The notes below the pieces were generated by a model, which was not told where the DNA came from, did no database searches, and saw only the letters and a program-made list of their open reading frames with translations. This document shows positions 1-54,839 of a stretch of 64,000 bases of DNA, one piece after another. The stretch comes from Doris montereyensis (taxonomy: Eukaryota; Mollusca; Gastropoda; Nudibranchia; Dorididae). Position 1 is the first letter of the stretch; the number at the start of each line of letters is the position of its first letter. Both the position numbers and the translations under genes were made by a program. The stretch spans positions 354,116 to 418,115 of the forward strand of contig JAXRKP010000188.1 in NCBI GenBank assembly GCA_037039925.1. The letters run 5' to 3'.

Positions 1-2430
1 CCATCTGTTGTAGAGTTCCATAAATAGTGTTCCAAGTATCAGGTTTCTCGGGAAGTAGCTTGTCGCGTAGGTCTTTCAACTTGTGGCATTCAAATAGGTG
101 ATGGGTCAGTTTCATGAGGGTGGTCACAAAAAGGTCACACTGGGGCATGTTCAGGATTTATACTGTATAAATGCATGTTTAGCTGTATGTGGTGTGTTCG
201 GAGCCTGAAGATGGTGACTTGGTCTTTTCGTTTAAGTTGGTTGATGTTGTCATTTGTTTGTGGGGCGGCCATATGTCGGTATAAATCTCTTCCAGTCTTT
301 CCCAAAGCCCATCTGTTCACTCAGTCCTCTTTGCTGTTAACTTTGATGATTTGTTTTGCGGTCTGCATTGTAGTTTTTGTGTTTGGTTGTTCTTGTCTAG
401 ATCCCCTTTTGGCAAAAGCGTCTGCTTTGTCATTTCCTGGTGTGTTTACGTGTCCAGAGATCTACTGCATTACTAGCTTGATGCCATAGGTTTTAATTAG
501 TTGGCCAGCTTCTAATCGTGTTTGTCTGAGATCAGTCTGAGATGGCTGTTGTTGAGAGCTTGTAGGACAGACATTGCATCTGTAAGAATGACGATATCAG
601 ATATTTTAGCTGGGAATGTATTATAAACAGTGTTGAGGTGGTATAGTACTGTTTCTATGGCTGTTTCCTCTGCTTCAAAATTGGTACATTTTTCTCCGCA
701 AGCCCCAGAGAATTCATCAGAGGTGCCATCTGGGTATTGGATGTGGATACCATACCCTGCATTTGATGTTGCTCTGAGAGCTGATTCATCTGTGTATACA
801 TGGATCCAGGTGTCAGGGTAGTCATCAGTGGTTTTTTGTGATGACATCATCAGGGTTAGCGGATCTGATTTCTTTCTTTGATTGTCAATCAGCTCCATCT
901 TGATTTAAAGCTCTTTGAATACCATATTTGGTGGATCTCTTCACCTGTGATGTTTCTTTTTTCTTTGTTCCAGGAGATGGTGTCTTTCTTTTTAGCTCCA
1001 TAGCATGATGTAGTGGTGATTTCTGCTTTATTCTACATTTTGGTTGCCAGTTATCGACAATTTTTCTGTTTGGATGGGTGGAACTCATCCTTTTGCTTCT
1101 TTCATATACCTCTAATACTGTGCATGTCAAGAGGTTCCACATTGGTATGTATTTCACACGCAACTGTGGGGGTTGATCTCATGCCTCCACTAATAAAGCG
1201 TAGAGCATTGTTTTGGACCCTGTCCACTGTCATCAGGTTGGATTTGCTGCATGAGCTTAGGATAGAGCTGCTATACTCAAGGGATGGGCGAATATATCCC
1301 AAGTACAGGTTTCTAAGGGTCTGTTTTATCTGATCCCCATCAAGTGCTTGCTAACTTCTTTAAAAGATTGAGTTTTTCTTACACCCTTAGCATATGGGCT
1401 TTTTCATGGTTAGCTGATGGTCTAGCTGTACACCAAGATATATTGGGTTGCTCTCTTTCTCAAACTGTTCACCATTGCTGATTAGTTTTAGGTTGAGTTT
1501 GGCAATCTTGTGGCTCTTTGTGAATATGGTGTAAACTGTTTTAGATGTATTGATTTTAATCTTCCATTTCTGGCAATACTTATCAAATCTCTTCAGGTTC
1601 TAATTCATTTTCCGAGCTTCTATTTTGGTCTTCTGCTTGTTTCCCACATTGCCAAGTCATCTATGTATAGGGCTGTTTCAGACTTGAGCACATCTGAAAG
1701 GCTATTGATGTAAACAAGACACAAGGTGCAGTTAATGATGAACCCTGTGGTAAGCCTTCTTCAAGAACATCATTGGACAAAATTGCGTTGTTCATTTTCG
1801 TTTGTATCGTTCGGTCTGTCAGAAACCGCTTAATCCATTGGTAGAGCTTCCCATGGATTCCCAGTTCCATCATTTTGATGAAGAAACCCTTTCTCCACAC
1901 ACGATCATATGCTTGTTGTAGATCAACAAATACAGCTATCATGTTGCTCTTCTCTTGGAAGCCGTCATGGATGCACTGAGTTAGTTTGAACAGCTGGTCT
2001 TCTGTGCAGCTGTTTGCTCTAAATCCAGCTTGTTTTGAACTGATGCTGTTAGTGGTTTCAATGTACCAATAGAGGTGGTGGTTTATCATTCTTTCAGCCA
2101 GTTTTCCAATACATGATGTTAGGGATATTGGTCTATAGCTCTTGGGTTCATTAGCTGGTTTGTTCTTCTTGAGGATTGGAGTTAAATGGGCGTTCCTCGA
2201 GACTTCAGATATTTCATTTCTTTGCCATGTCATGTTGATCAGTTTTAACAATATTTGTTTTCCTTTATGGCTTAGTTTGCATATCATCTCATTATGTACT
2301 TTATCTGGTCCTGGAGATTTACTAGGTTTCAGCTTCTTCAGGGCATGGTTAAATTCCATGCGATTGAAGTCTTCCTCAAATATTGGCATGCTGACAGTTG
2401 GAGCTCTTGTCGGTGGGGACACTTTCTATT
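1..2430 (-). mobile_element. I/Nimb-like LINE, RT plus RNase H, 3' part
   Basis: Degenerate non-LTR retrotransposon read on the minus strand, running off the window start. From about 2422 down, the reverse transcriptase is visible: KPSKSPGPDKVHNEM, LTPILKKNKP, SYRPISLTSCIGKLAERM, the motif-A stretch FVDLQQAYDRVW, and EEGLPQGSSL. A second block (about 1302-1102) has RPSLEYSSSI and VQNNALRFI, typical of the end of the RT region. At 898-512 an RNase H domain follows with acidic residues in YTDESAL, NFEAEETAIETVL and ILTDAMSVLQAL. The last block (about 420-1) has ADALAKRGS, a YRHMAAP box and RKDQVTIFRLRTHH. Frameshifts separate the blocks, so this copy is dead. RT followed by RNase H is the layout of the I clade and relatives such as Nimb; the clade name is inference. 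Confidence 0.85.
512..898 (-). pseudogene. RNase H domain of the I/Nimb-like LINE
   Basis: An open stretch of 128 codons. The first acidic site is in HVYTDESAL, the second in the helix NFEAEETAIETVL, and the third in VILTDAMSVLQAL, matching the D-E-D arrangement of RNase HI-type domains encoded in I-clade LINEs. The domain helps remove the RNA template during retrotransposition. It lies downstream of the reverse transcriptase in the same element and is separated from it by frameshifts. Confidence 0.75.
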
Positions 2431-3603
2431 GTTACTTATTCCTTGAGTTACTGTCATTCTTATAAAAAATACATGTGTATTCTTAGTAATGTAGAGTAAT
2501 GTACAAAGTGTTTTTTTTATTATGAATCGATAATAAATTGATATTAATTCCAAACCACTTAACGCAGAAACTTTTTTTTTGTGTGGTAAAGATGAGAAAT
2601 TGATTAAAGTTTTATGTGGCACGCTTGTTTAGTGTGTACACCAACTGAGTGTTTAAATATGATGAATTTGGTGCTATTCACTTTGATGTACAATTTTGCG
2701 ATAAGTGTCTTCAATTTTTTATTGACATTACAATGACGTTGAGTACAATAAGCAACAATGTCTTGAATGGTAGTTACCACTCTATTCAAATTGTCATTCA
2801 AACTTCCATGTGAGAACCATCATTCTCGATCGGCGTCAACAGCCTTCACTTCATGTTTTGTTCTTCCCCTTGCCAACATTCCATTCATGCTTCCTGTGGT
2901 GACTAAGTTTCTGTACCAGCCACAAATGGTGGCTACGCTCAGAGACTTCGTTTTCTGTTTATTTTATTTGTTTTACCAAATTCTGTTCTGTATTTCCCCC
3001 TGACAATCGTCGGTGATTTGTGTTCATGTAACTACAACACTATCTTTGATTTATCAAAGTTATCTGCCATGCTTGTTTTGGACAATATGCATTCATTAGC
3101 AATCACGCACCTTCAATTTACCCACTTTCAATAATTTCCTCATAATCAAATCACCAAAAATGTGTGCGCACTTGAAAATGATGTTGCACAAAACGTACGT
3201 AATTTGTGTGCATTGTGCAAACAACCAGTAGTTTTCTGCATGAAGTAGTGTTCGAGTTATTTCAATTTCTTATCGGTTCATAATAAAAAAGACACCTATA
3301 CATTATTAACTCGATACAATAATGGTACAAATGTACTTGATATGACCCTTACCCTTTACAGTGGTGTCTGAGTTGACTCCGCAGTTAAGGCACAGGAGAG
3401 CTTTGATTAAAAAGACGAATAATAATCCACTATGATCTCTGGTCATGTTTGTATTATCTATTTAGATATGAAGTATTTTAATAAATTGTATGGATAAACA
3501 TTTGCTAAAAAAATCTTCTTCCTTTTTTACATCTTTAAAAATTGTAAAACTCAAAATGTAAAAAAAATTTAAATCAAACGGGATTTTTCCCCCACTTCTT
3601 CAG
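2431..3603. other. Intron or flank, nothing recognised
   Basis: AT-rich non-coding DNA between the LINE and the first visible receptor exon. Short open frames show no family motif. The final 20 bases before 3604 form a pyrimidine-rich tract ending in TTCTTCAG, the 3' splice site of the exon. Confidence 0.5.
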
Positions 3604-46044
<42,441 letters not shown>

Positions 46045-46629
46045 TGTTAGTTTTTGGCATAATGTTTGTATGACAAAATATGATAATATTATAAACTGTG
46101 TATGACGTGCTATATTGTGTACATTATCCAAAAGAAAGAAGAGAAAAAAGTGAATGTGGTGATGGAACAGATGATTCAACTGGAAATATTGAGACAAGAC
46201 TTAAAATTGCATTGGAGAGGAAAAAAATTATTTGTAATCAATAGTAGTATCCTTTTAATCGCAGAGTTCTTAACTTTAGATCTATTGATTTCAGACATGT
46301 TTATTTTGCATACTTAATAGAAGAAAAACATTTTTAAAGCAGAATCATGGCTTTCAAATCCTAAAAAAAAAGCAATTCAATAAAATAATGAATTCATCTT
46401 TTCTCCAGGTCCTTAGTAAAGAATTTTGTATTCAAAGATAATGACATATAGATTATTTGGGTTAATCTTCTATACAACAATCCTATATCTCCTGCACACC
46501 AGTCTTGAACAGATTGTGCTAACTGACATTGAATTTGCATTACACACAAATTCAGCTGCACCTGTAAGATGGATAAGAACGTGAGCTTGATATGATATTC
46601 AGACAAAGGATGCTGAATATAAATCTAAT

Positions 46630-46795
46630 GCTGTTAGTGTTAGAATATTCCCTAGCTCTCCAGCATAATACTATCTTTAATCCATTGTAATCCACCACTG
46701 TCAATGACATACTGTTAGTGTTAGAATATTCCCTAGCTCTCCAGTATAATCATATCTTCAATCCATTGTAATCCACCAGTGTCAATGACATACTC
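46630..46795. repeat. Two-copy tandem duplication in the 3' UTR
   Basis: TGTTAGTGTTAGAATATTCC, CTAGCTCTCCAG and TCCATTGTAATCCACCA, then GTGTCAATGACATACT, each occur twice about 82 bases apart, with a few substitutions. Confidence 0.85.
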
Positions 46796-48059
46796 TGTAA
46801 CAGTACCAATGTCTTAAAGCACACAAGAGCAGTTGAGATGAACGCTCAAACCCTTATGACTTACGACTTATTACAAGTCATGCTGCACAATGTTATTTCA
46901 CAATCGCATGTACATCAGTTGTCTGCCCTTGGATTACCCTTTTTGTCAAAACACATAAATGAATCTATTATCTATTTTAAGTTTTAAGTCTGACTACCCT
47001 GATGTGTTATGGGAAATAATTTGTTCAGTTTTGTCAGACACCTTTTTCTTTTTGCCTGTGTGTGTTGTGCTGCCTATTTTCCTTGCAATGATCTGACGCT
47101 GGCAATGTACTTGCATTAGTTGCCATCATGTGCGAAAAGGCCTTTTGAGTCACCCACCTTCCTTTCCCCCGTACAGACAGGCCAAAGGTTCTAGGTCTTC
47201 TATCTAGCCTAATATGTACAACCTGTATGTAAGATTAAAGTGAAGTAAGTTCCATACTCAGAGGTAAGCGTACGGTAATCAGGGTAGAGCCCTGATTTTT
47301 CTGGGAATTCATAATCATAGGAACGCAAATGATGTTATGACCTAATTCACTTTCGGCCTATGTCTGTCAGATTTAGGCAAGGGAGGCAGTTCCTTGACCA
47401 AGAAAAACTGTCTAAAATTTTCCTATCAGATGTCTTAATAATAGTAGTTTCATACTTAGTAGTGGTAGCTTTTGAACAATAGGGGAAAAAAGGACTTTCA
47501 AAAATGGTATCTGTATATTCTATGTAGATTTAAAATACCACACCGCTGACAATACAATAAGTGTAAGTGTATTTTACTGCAAACAGAAATCATGTGACAA
47601 AAGAAGACTGAATGAAAAGAATCAAAAGCAATTTTTAGCTTAAGTTTAAGTTTAGAAATCACCTTTTGTACCATGCTTTTGTCCAGCTCAGCACCCCCTC
47701 CCCAAATCCCGTCTCCACATTATGGGTGTGATAGGAAAGATATACATGTAGCAGTTTGTGTATATATATTGTAGCATATTATTATATCAATACAATTCCT
47801 TTTAAAATAATACTAATAATATAATGTTTATTTGGTACATGTAGCTTATTATGTTATTGTGTAATATCTGCTGCAATTGTTTTCTCTGAAAATCACTGTT
47901 GTGGTGCATCCTAGGATATGATAACGAATTGTGTAACAATGTTATGTTCATGTATGAAAGTTTGCCCAAAACATTTGCAGTTTAGAATTTTTTAAGGAAT
48001 TGATGAAAAATATTTTCTCATTCATGTTGTTTCTTGTATTCAAAATGATGCAAAACTGA

Positions 48060-48065
48060 AATAAA
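48060..48065 (+). promoter_or_regulatory. Poly(A) signal AATAAA of the LRP gene
   Basis: Canonical AATAAA about 2.0 kb downstream of the stop codon. It is the last clear signal before repeat-rich intergenic DNA. Confidence 0.55.
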
Positions 48066-48229
48066 ATTTGATGGCCTTAGCAATCTTGTTTCATTTCAAT
48101 GTAACTACATACACATTATTACATCTTACAAAAACATGTATTATTATTGTTATTTTTCTTCTCCTTCATCTCCTCCTCCTCCTTTTTCTTCTCCTCTTCC
48201 TTTATTATTTATAGCTCCCCAACTCAATT

Positions 48230-48460
48230 CTTGAGTTTTAGTTTTATATTACTGTCAGTGTCAGTGCGCATATGTGTTTCATTCTGCATTTAAAATCTTC
48301 AGCGCTACTGCTGAGTTTGATTTCTGTTGGCATTCCATTCCACAGCCTTATACTGTACAAGGATAAAATGAGTGCAGGTGACAAACAATGTTTGAAGATG
48401 GATTTGTTTGTTTTGTTTCTTTGTCTCCACCATGGTGGTGGTCTCAAGGTTCGTAGCTGA
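48230..48460 (-). mobile_element. LINE 3' terminus fragment
   Basis: The minus strand encodes SLYSIRLWNGMPTEIKLSSS, then AEDFKCRMKHI, the W N..P..I.....FK..M/L style of LINE C-termini. Confidence 0.45.
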
Positions 48461-48559
48461 CTAATATTACTGACGATTGTCCAGGCACAACATAAAGCAC
48501 TTTAAAAAATCAAAAGTTTTCGTAAATATTTTGTAAATAGTTTAAAAACATAGTCAATG

Positions 48560-49250
48560 TGTTAAAAATTGATAAGTATTTAGTATTCTAGATCTGTCGA
48601 TATACTCCAATTTCTTTCAGTTTCAAGATCATTATTCCAAAACAGTTTGTAACTGCTTCCCTCGGAATAATATTTCCTTCGCATATCGATCAAATCAGAG
48701 CATCCTATTAAAATATGTTTAATGGTAAAAAGGCAATCACAGGAGTGACAGAAAGGCTGGTCCTCATGGGTCAACAGGAAGCCCTGTGTGAGCCAAGAAT
48801 GACCAATATGTAAGCGACTTAAAACGCTCTCTTCTTTTCTATTTCTTATTTTTTACATTTGGCCTTTCTGTCATTTTTGAGACCACTTCATGAAGCTTGT
48901 TATTAACTTCTTGGTCCCACTCCTCCTGCCAAGTTTTGCTAATATAACTATTCCCTAAAACTTTCAAATCCTCACAATCAAGTAAGGCACCAGGGCGGAC
49001 ATCTTTGGAACGTGCCTCTTTTGCCAACTTGTCGGCACTTTCATTTCCATTGATGCCAACATGCCCCGGTATCCAGACATATGTAATGTGTTTTCCAACA
49101 AGGTCTTTTAGAACGTGTTTAATCAGTATTATCACTTGACTTTTACCATCCATAATTCTCACACCCTGAAGGGCAGACAGACTACCCGTCTAGATAATAA
49201 CATTGTTATACTTCCTGGATAGCTTTTCTAAGTTATTCAAAGCTGAAAGA
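48560..49250 (-). mobile_element. I/Nimb-like LINE, RNase H end and C-terminus
   Basis: On the minus strand: HITYVWIPGHVGINGNESAD, KLAKEARSKD (the RNase H His region and last acidic residue), then KTWQEEWDQEVNNKLHEVV, and after a frame break HIGHSWLTQGFLLTHEDQPF, CHSCDCLFTIKHILIGCSDL. The C..C....KHIL..C cluster is the typical terminal zinc-binding motif. A second copy of the element type seen at 1-2430, with different sequence. Confidence 0.75.
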
Positions 49251-49312
49251 ATGGCGTGCAATTTTGCATTGAAAATAGAAGTGTTGTCTTTCAAATGCAC
49301 ATTCTAAAGTAT

Positions 49313-50163
49313 TTTTTTTGCTTTTGAATTCAGGTTTTTGCTTTTAGTATATACATGAGAAACTATCCAAATACAATCATCCTATATCATTGAATAGTTT
49401 GTAGCGGCCTTAGTTATGAATAAAATCACTTAAAACCTGCGCAGATTGTCTTTTCCATTCAATATCTAAAGAGTGACCTCTGGTTTTTTCGATTTTTTAG
49501 ACAGTTGTTTTTTTAAAATACTATATCGTGAATGTACAAAAACGGCATTTTTATTACAACAAAATTATCAAAACGTTTACAATATATCGGAAAAAAACGA
49601 CGCCATTTTCTTAACATTGACAAAAGGAACTTGTGTGCCAAATATAATACAAATCGTTTGGTAAATGGCGGGGAGATAGAATTTTAGTGTGGAAAAACTA
49701 TATTTCGAGAAAAATGCAAGTAAAAAAATCAACAGAAAATAACACAAAACAAACACTTCAGACAAGTTTCCCTTGTTGTAGCAGCCCCCTTACTCTTTCA
49801 ACAATCTCTGGCATTGTTACTTGTGTAAATAGGTTTATAAATCTAGGTTTAAATGTGCACTGTTGTGACAATAGACGTTGAAGTGATCAGTTTTTTCTAT
49901 ATCCAATGCTTGTGCGCATGTTTACATACGCGACTCCTCTTATATCACACAGCAATGGGAGACGCGTATATCGGTGTCAGCAAAATGAGGTAAAATCGTG
50001 TGTTGCCACATTTGGCGATTAACTGCCAATATACAGGTTTTTACTGCCATTTTCTCAGTCAGCGTTAGGGTAATTCACATCAAAATTTTGATTGTTTTTA
50101 CCTACCCTCGTCTACAATTTTTTTTTTTTTTTTAAATTATACGTCATAGGGACATTTTTCTGC
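49313..50163 (+). repeat. 900-bp dispersed non-coding repeat, copy 2
   Basis: Direct-orientation match of 6797-7720, sharing most blocks from TTTTTGCTTTTGAATTCAGG to GACATTTTTCTGCAATGAAC. Its right end abuts the RTE-like LINE at 50170. Confidence 0.75.
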
Positions 50164-50169
50164 AATGAA

Positions 50170-51300
50170 CTTGTGTGGGATATCACTGCTTAGCATTCCA
50201 GGAAAAGCATATGCCAGGATACTGGAAATGAGACTAAGGAAAAGAGTAGAGGATCAGATTGAAAAGCATCAGAGTGGATTTAGACCAGGAAGAAATGTAC
50301 AAGACCACATATTTACAATTACACAAATACTAGAAAACGTCCTTGAGAGAAACATTGACCTGCACCTGTGTTTTATTGACTTGGAAAAGGCATTTGACAC
50401 TGTGAGGAGGGACGAACTATAGCATTCCTTAAAAGAACACAATGTAGAGCAAAATTTAATAGAAGCCATTAAAAGATTTTACAATAAACCAACATGTGCA
50501 ATGAGAGTACCTGGAAACATATCTGCAGAATTTGATGTGGAAATAGGAGTAAGATAGGCTTGTATTCTAAGTCATCTTTTGTTTATCACATTTATGGATT
50601 CAGTCGCAAAGGCATCCTCAAAAATGAAGAAAATGAATGTGGAAGCTCAAACCAGTAAAAGTATCAATGCTTTCATTTGCCGATGATTTAGTTCTGTTTG
50701 GAAAATCAGAAAATGGATCTTCAGTCGAATATCAACATTATGAACTATGAACTAAATAAAAGAGGAATGAGAGTAAATGCAAAGAAAACCAAAACAATTA
50801 CAAGTAACTAAGGAAGCTAAAACACAAAATCTTAAATTGGGCAGGGAGAATTTAGAACAAGTTCACAGCTACAATTACCTAAGGAGTAATGATTAACTCA
50901 GATGGAAAATTAAGAGAAGAAATCAACCAGAGAATCAAAAAAGCAAGTACAATAAATCACCATCTAGGAAAGGCATTTGTAGGCAAGCAAAAATTGTCAA
51001 CAAAAACGGAAATGGCAGTATACAATGTAGTTTATTGTCCTACTCTCCTCTATGGCAGAAACCTGGACCTTAGAAAGTAGAGAATACAGTAGAGTACAGG
51101 CAGCTGAACTGAAATATCTAAGAAGAGCAGTAGGAAAATTAAAAGAGACAAAATCAGAAACACAACAATAAGAGATCAAACCAAAGCAGATGGCATAAAA
51201 ACTAAGAAGATAGAAACAAATCAAATGAGATGGTTTGGGCATGTAAACAGAATGAATGACAATAGAATAGCTAAATCAGTATTCAATGCTAAAGCCCAAA
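50170..51300 (+). mobile_element. RTE-like LINE, 5'-truncated copy
   Basis: GISLLSIPGKAYARILEMRL, RKRVEDQIEKHQSGFRPGRN, LCFIDLEKAFDTVRRDEL, FADDLVLFGKSE, SYNYL with INSDGKLREEINQRIKKAS, then the [18 protein letters not shown] block. Stops (for example after RRDEL) and small indels break the frame. It ends abruptly at 51300 against the CR1-like element. Confidence 0.85.
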
Positions 51301-53140
51301 CCTGAGATGTTACTCTTTCACTGATTCAGGTAGATCATTTATATGACACAAAAATAGGAGAGGGCCTAGGACTGTGCCTTGTGTGACACCTGATGTTACA
51401 GGGGCCTCTTACGATAATGTCCCTTCCAGTACTACTCACTTTTTTCGCTTCGTTAGGAAATTTGTCAGCCATGGTTGTGGGGTCCTCGGACACAATATTT
51501 GTATAATTTGTACAGGAGTTTATTGTGGGGAACGTATCAAAAGCCTTGGAAAGTCAAGTATTCCCACGTCAACTTGAATACCCGCATTCTGTGCTTGGAA
51601 TAAATCAACTGTTGTGATGAGTAATTGTGTCTCACAGGAGTATTCAGACCTGAATCCATGATTAAGGCTTGCTAGATATTGCTACTCTCAAGGTTTTTGT
51701 ATACTGTACATGCTCAAGTATTTTTGATATGACAGACGTGAGAGACATGGGTTACTATGTTTGCTTTTTAGTTTTCCCAGTGTCTTGATGTTTGTTTATG
51801 TTTGCCTTGGTTTGAAATTACAGGATATGTTTGCTTTTAACCAAGCCTCTGGTGGTAGCCCAGTGTCTATGAAGCTTTGAAATATAAGGCAAGTGTATAG
51901 TTTGGCAAGTCTGGTGGTAGCCCAGTGTCTATATATAAGGGCAAGTGTATATGTTTGGTTTTTACCAAGTTTGGAGTAGTCCAGTGTCTATGCAGCTTTG
52001 AAATATAAGGGCAAGTGTAACCAAGCCTCTGGTGGTAGCCCAGTGTCTATGAAGCTTTGAAATATAAGGGCAAGTGTGGGAGCAATTTGGTTGGCACATT
52101 CTTTAAGGACCTGGTTTGGGATGTTGTCAATGTCAGGGCCTGTGGCTTTTGCTGTGTCGATATCTGTCAATAGTTTTGCTACTCCCCATTTATTTACAGA
52201 TTTTGATGTTCGAAATGGTCGTTTCACTTTCAATGTTGACTGGTGCCAGTGGTGGCATTGTTTTCTCTTGATCATCTGATCTGAATAATACTAATATTGA
52301 TTTGAACTGGTCAAGAAGTATTCAGGCTTTGGCTTGACTCTCGCTGTGGATAGTGCCATCGTTGTCCATAAGTGGGGGAGACTCCAATATCATCACACTT
52401 TTAATTTTAACATATCTCCAAAATGGTTTTGTGTTTTATCTTTGAAATCCCTTGAGGATGATGTTATTTGTGAATTCATATTCTGCTTTTCTCATCTCTT
52501 GTTTGGTGTGTTCTTGTAAATCTCGGTAGGCCGTCCAGTTTGTTCTGACCTTTGCTTGCCTGTATAATTTGGCTTTACGCAGTCAGAGTCGTCGTATTCG
52601 GTTGTTTAGCCAGGGAAGGGAGGTAACATTTTTTCCTTTTCTTATATGGAATGTAGCTGTCAATGCCTCTGGTGGTTTGGGTATGGAAGGAGCTCCAGAT
52701 TTATTCAGTCGTAGCATTTTCTGTATATTTCTTGATTACTATCGTTTACACCCTGGTAATATCATGTTTCAAAGAGGTCCAATCAGCCTTTCCTAATTGG
52801 AAGCATATCTTGGGCGCTTGTTTTAAGTAGATAGGTTGCGTCTTGATCTTAGTGCCAAAAACATCATGATCCGATACGCCTGGAACTGATTAATGATGAC
52901 TTGACTAAGGAAGCATTTGAAACAAAGATCAGATCAAGTAAATTATCATTCCGTGTTGATTCAATGTGAATCTGTGACAGCCCGGTTTCGATAGACATTT
53001 TGATTAATGATTGTCGGATTTGACAATCATGGTATTCTGAAGATAGTACGCAATTATCCCAATTCATGTCTGGACAATTAAAATTCCCCACTAGTACTAG
53101 TATTATTTGCTTATGAGCGAAATATGACAATAAGTGACAA
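51300..53140 (-). mobile_element. CR1/L2-like LINE, endonuclease to RT
   Basis: On the minus strand the endonuclease piece LVLVGNFNCPDMNWDNCVLS with DNLLDLIFVSNASLV (about 53110-52890) is followed by the RT start KATGPDIDNIPNQVLKECAN, QIAPTLALIFQSFIDTGLPP, EAW (about 52190-52020). It ends with a region equivalent to the [13 protein letters not shown] and INDLPESV motifs near 51400-51310. Frameshifts are present, and the TLALIFQSFIDTGLPPEAW segment is itself tandemly repeated. Confidence 0.7.
51830..52080. repeat. Tandem copies of a LINE RT coding segment, ~60-80-bp unit
   Basis: AACCAAGCCTCTGGTGGTAG, CCCAGTGTCTATGAAGCTTT, GAAATATAAGGGCAAGTGT occurs about four times. In reverse complement the unit encodes TLALIFQSFIDTGLPPEAW of the surrounding CR1-like RT. 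The middle copies lack internal pieces. Confidence 0.85.
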
Positions 53141-53172
53141 CTCCACTAATAAAGACAGAACAAACACGTGAT

Positions 53173-53196
53173 GTTTCGGGTATAACCCTTCGTCAG
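53173..53196 (-). ncRNA. Hammerhead-ribozyme-like core, probably decayed
   Basis: The reverse complement reads CTGACGA, then AGGGTTATACCC, then GAAAC: the CUGANGA...GAAA core with a GGG/CCC helix II. Next comes ACATCACGTGT, which can form a short ACA/TGT helix III. No convincing helix I pairing was found. Such cores are known in Penelope-like retroelements. Could be a decayed copy or chance. Confidence 0.3.
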
Positions 53197-53423
53197 ACAA
53201 CAAACGAGAAATATCTAGATCTAGATCTAAGCACTACCTCAGGCATCACACAATGTCATGTCAGAAGAAAAAGGAAAAGGAGGAAGAAAAAAAGAAAAAG
53301 ACAGTGATGATAAGAAACGTGAGTAGAAGGGGATGTGAAGAATATAAAGGCACGAGAATGGAAGTTTCAGATCTAGAATTAAATAAAAAATATGAAAATA
53401 AGTAAGTGATAAAAGGTGAGAAG

Positions 53424-53427
<4 letters not shown>

Positions 53428-53484
<57 letters not shown>
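53428..53484. repeat. (GA)n microsatellite
   Basis: GA dinucleotide run in purine-rich intergenic DNA (53260-53520). Confidence 0.95.
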
Positions 53485-53488
<4 letters not shown>

Positions 53489-53599
53489 GAAGAAACAAAA
53501 AGGGCGGGAAGAAAGAAAGGGACAGAGCCGTGTAAGACTAGATCTATATCTCATTGGGTCTAGAAAGAAGAAATGATAGAGAATGAATGAAAGGAAGTA

Positions 53600-54225
53600 T
53601 CAATCAAAGCAAAAATTTACACTTATGGGATGAACTATTGGTGTAAATCTTGTGTAGGGATTTGTTCCAATTCATAGATACCACTGGCATTTTCGGTGTG
53701 GCGTGTAGTAGAAGTAGAAGGATCTTATGACGTTTTGTTCGCCCACCGCTTGTTCCTCTTCGTGTATGTTTATAAAGACGATAGAATTTGAGTCTCTGTG
53801 ATCAATGTCGTGGACTTACTGTGTTTATCTTGGAGTTCAACAAGTTGTGGTTTGTAGGCGACCAAAACATTGTTGCTCATCTCTGTCATACCAAGAGTCG
53901 TGTTGATATGATAGTGTTAGTGTTAATAATACTGACCTTGTGAGTTCAGAGAACACAGCTCACTGAAGCAGGGAATAGCATTCAAAATTTCAAATTCCAA
54001 GATTTAAAAAAATATATAAACAATATTCCAACAAAGATAACACTTAACACCATTATTAGATGCACCGATCAACGACGAATAAAATGATATAATTCAAATA
54101 AGAATCCAATGAAGGTAGCGTACAAAATAGCCGTATAAGCGAGGAGAACAAAGCAGCCAATGTGCTAACGATTACACATTTGTATAAGATAAGTATATAG
54201 AAATACTTCTCAATTGTATTGAAGA
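53600..54225. other. Intergenic, nothing recognised
   Basis: AT-rich DNA without motifs I can assign; no open frame longer than about 80 codons has family features. Confidence 0.4.
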
Positions 54226-54229
54226 GGTC

Positions 54230-54500
54230 TATGGTAGGAAACAAATTGAAGGAGAAAGGAAAGAAAAGGAAAAGAACAGCGTGGCGGAAAATCAAAGAGA
54301 AGAAGGAAGCCTGGAAGAAATACTTGCAAACAAAGAGGCCAGAGGATGGAAAAGATTGTTTGTAAAAGAACTATCGCCAAAGAGGAAAATAGGAAAGCAA
54401 GACAGTACAGGAACAGCGGGAAGAATTTGAATAAGGACTTCAAAAAAGCTATCAAGAAAATCAAAGCTGTTCTCGGAAGCAATTAAAAGCAAATAAGAGT
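54230..54500 (+). mobile_element. RTE-like LINE, linker fragment
   Basis: WRKIKEKKEAWKKYLQTKRP, EDGKDCL, stop, then frame-broken KNYRQRGK-like sequence. KEAWKKYLQ matches the minus-strand fragment at about 31.0 kb, placing this between endonuclease and RT of the same family. Confidence 0.5.
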
Positions 54501-54839
54501 ATTAAGAGAAACAAACAAGTCTCCTTAATGATAACATATAGAGACTAAACTGTTCTTATCGGTTAAGTAAAATATGAAAATAGTGAAGAACAAAGGGAAA
54601 TTTGTGAAAAGCAATGATATAAAATGGAGTGAAGAGTAAAAATTAAAATATTTGAAAATGGCAGGAAAAATAAATCAATTTGACTAACAAAACATTAACA
54701 GAGCACAATACACAAAGACAGATATACATGAATTATTTCCTCACTGATATCAGGTGAATTTCATTATAGTTATATAAACTAGTTTAAATAAAAGATTAAA
54801 GAATGTGACGCCAGACAAAGTAGTGTGCACCATTTAACA

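Larger units (their letters stand above)
46045..48085 (+). other. 3' UTR of the LRP gene
   Basis: Non-coding DNA after the stop codon. An AATAAA signal at 48060-48065 is followed by a transcribed-looking end. The UTR contains a two-copy tandem duplication of about 82 bases (46630-46795). The end point is inferred from the signal only. Confidence 0.6.

Noticed and set aside
53150..53210. A full Penelope-like element around the hammerhead-like core
   Set aside because: No GIY-YIG or Penelope RT motif was found on either side.
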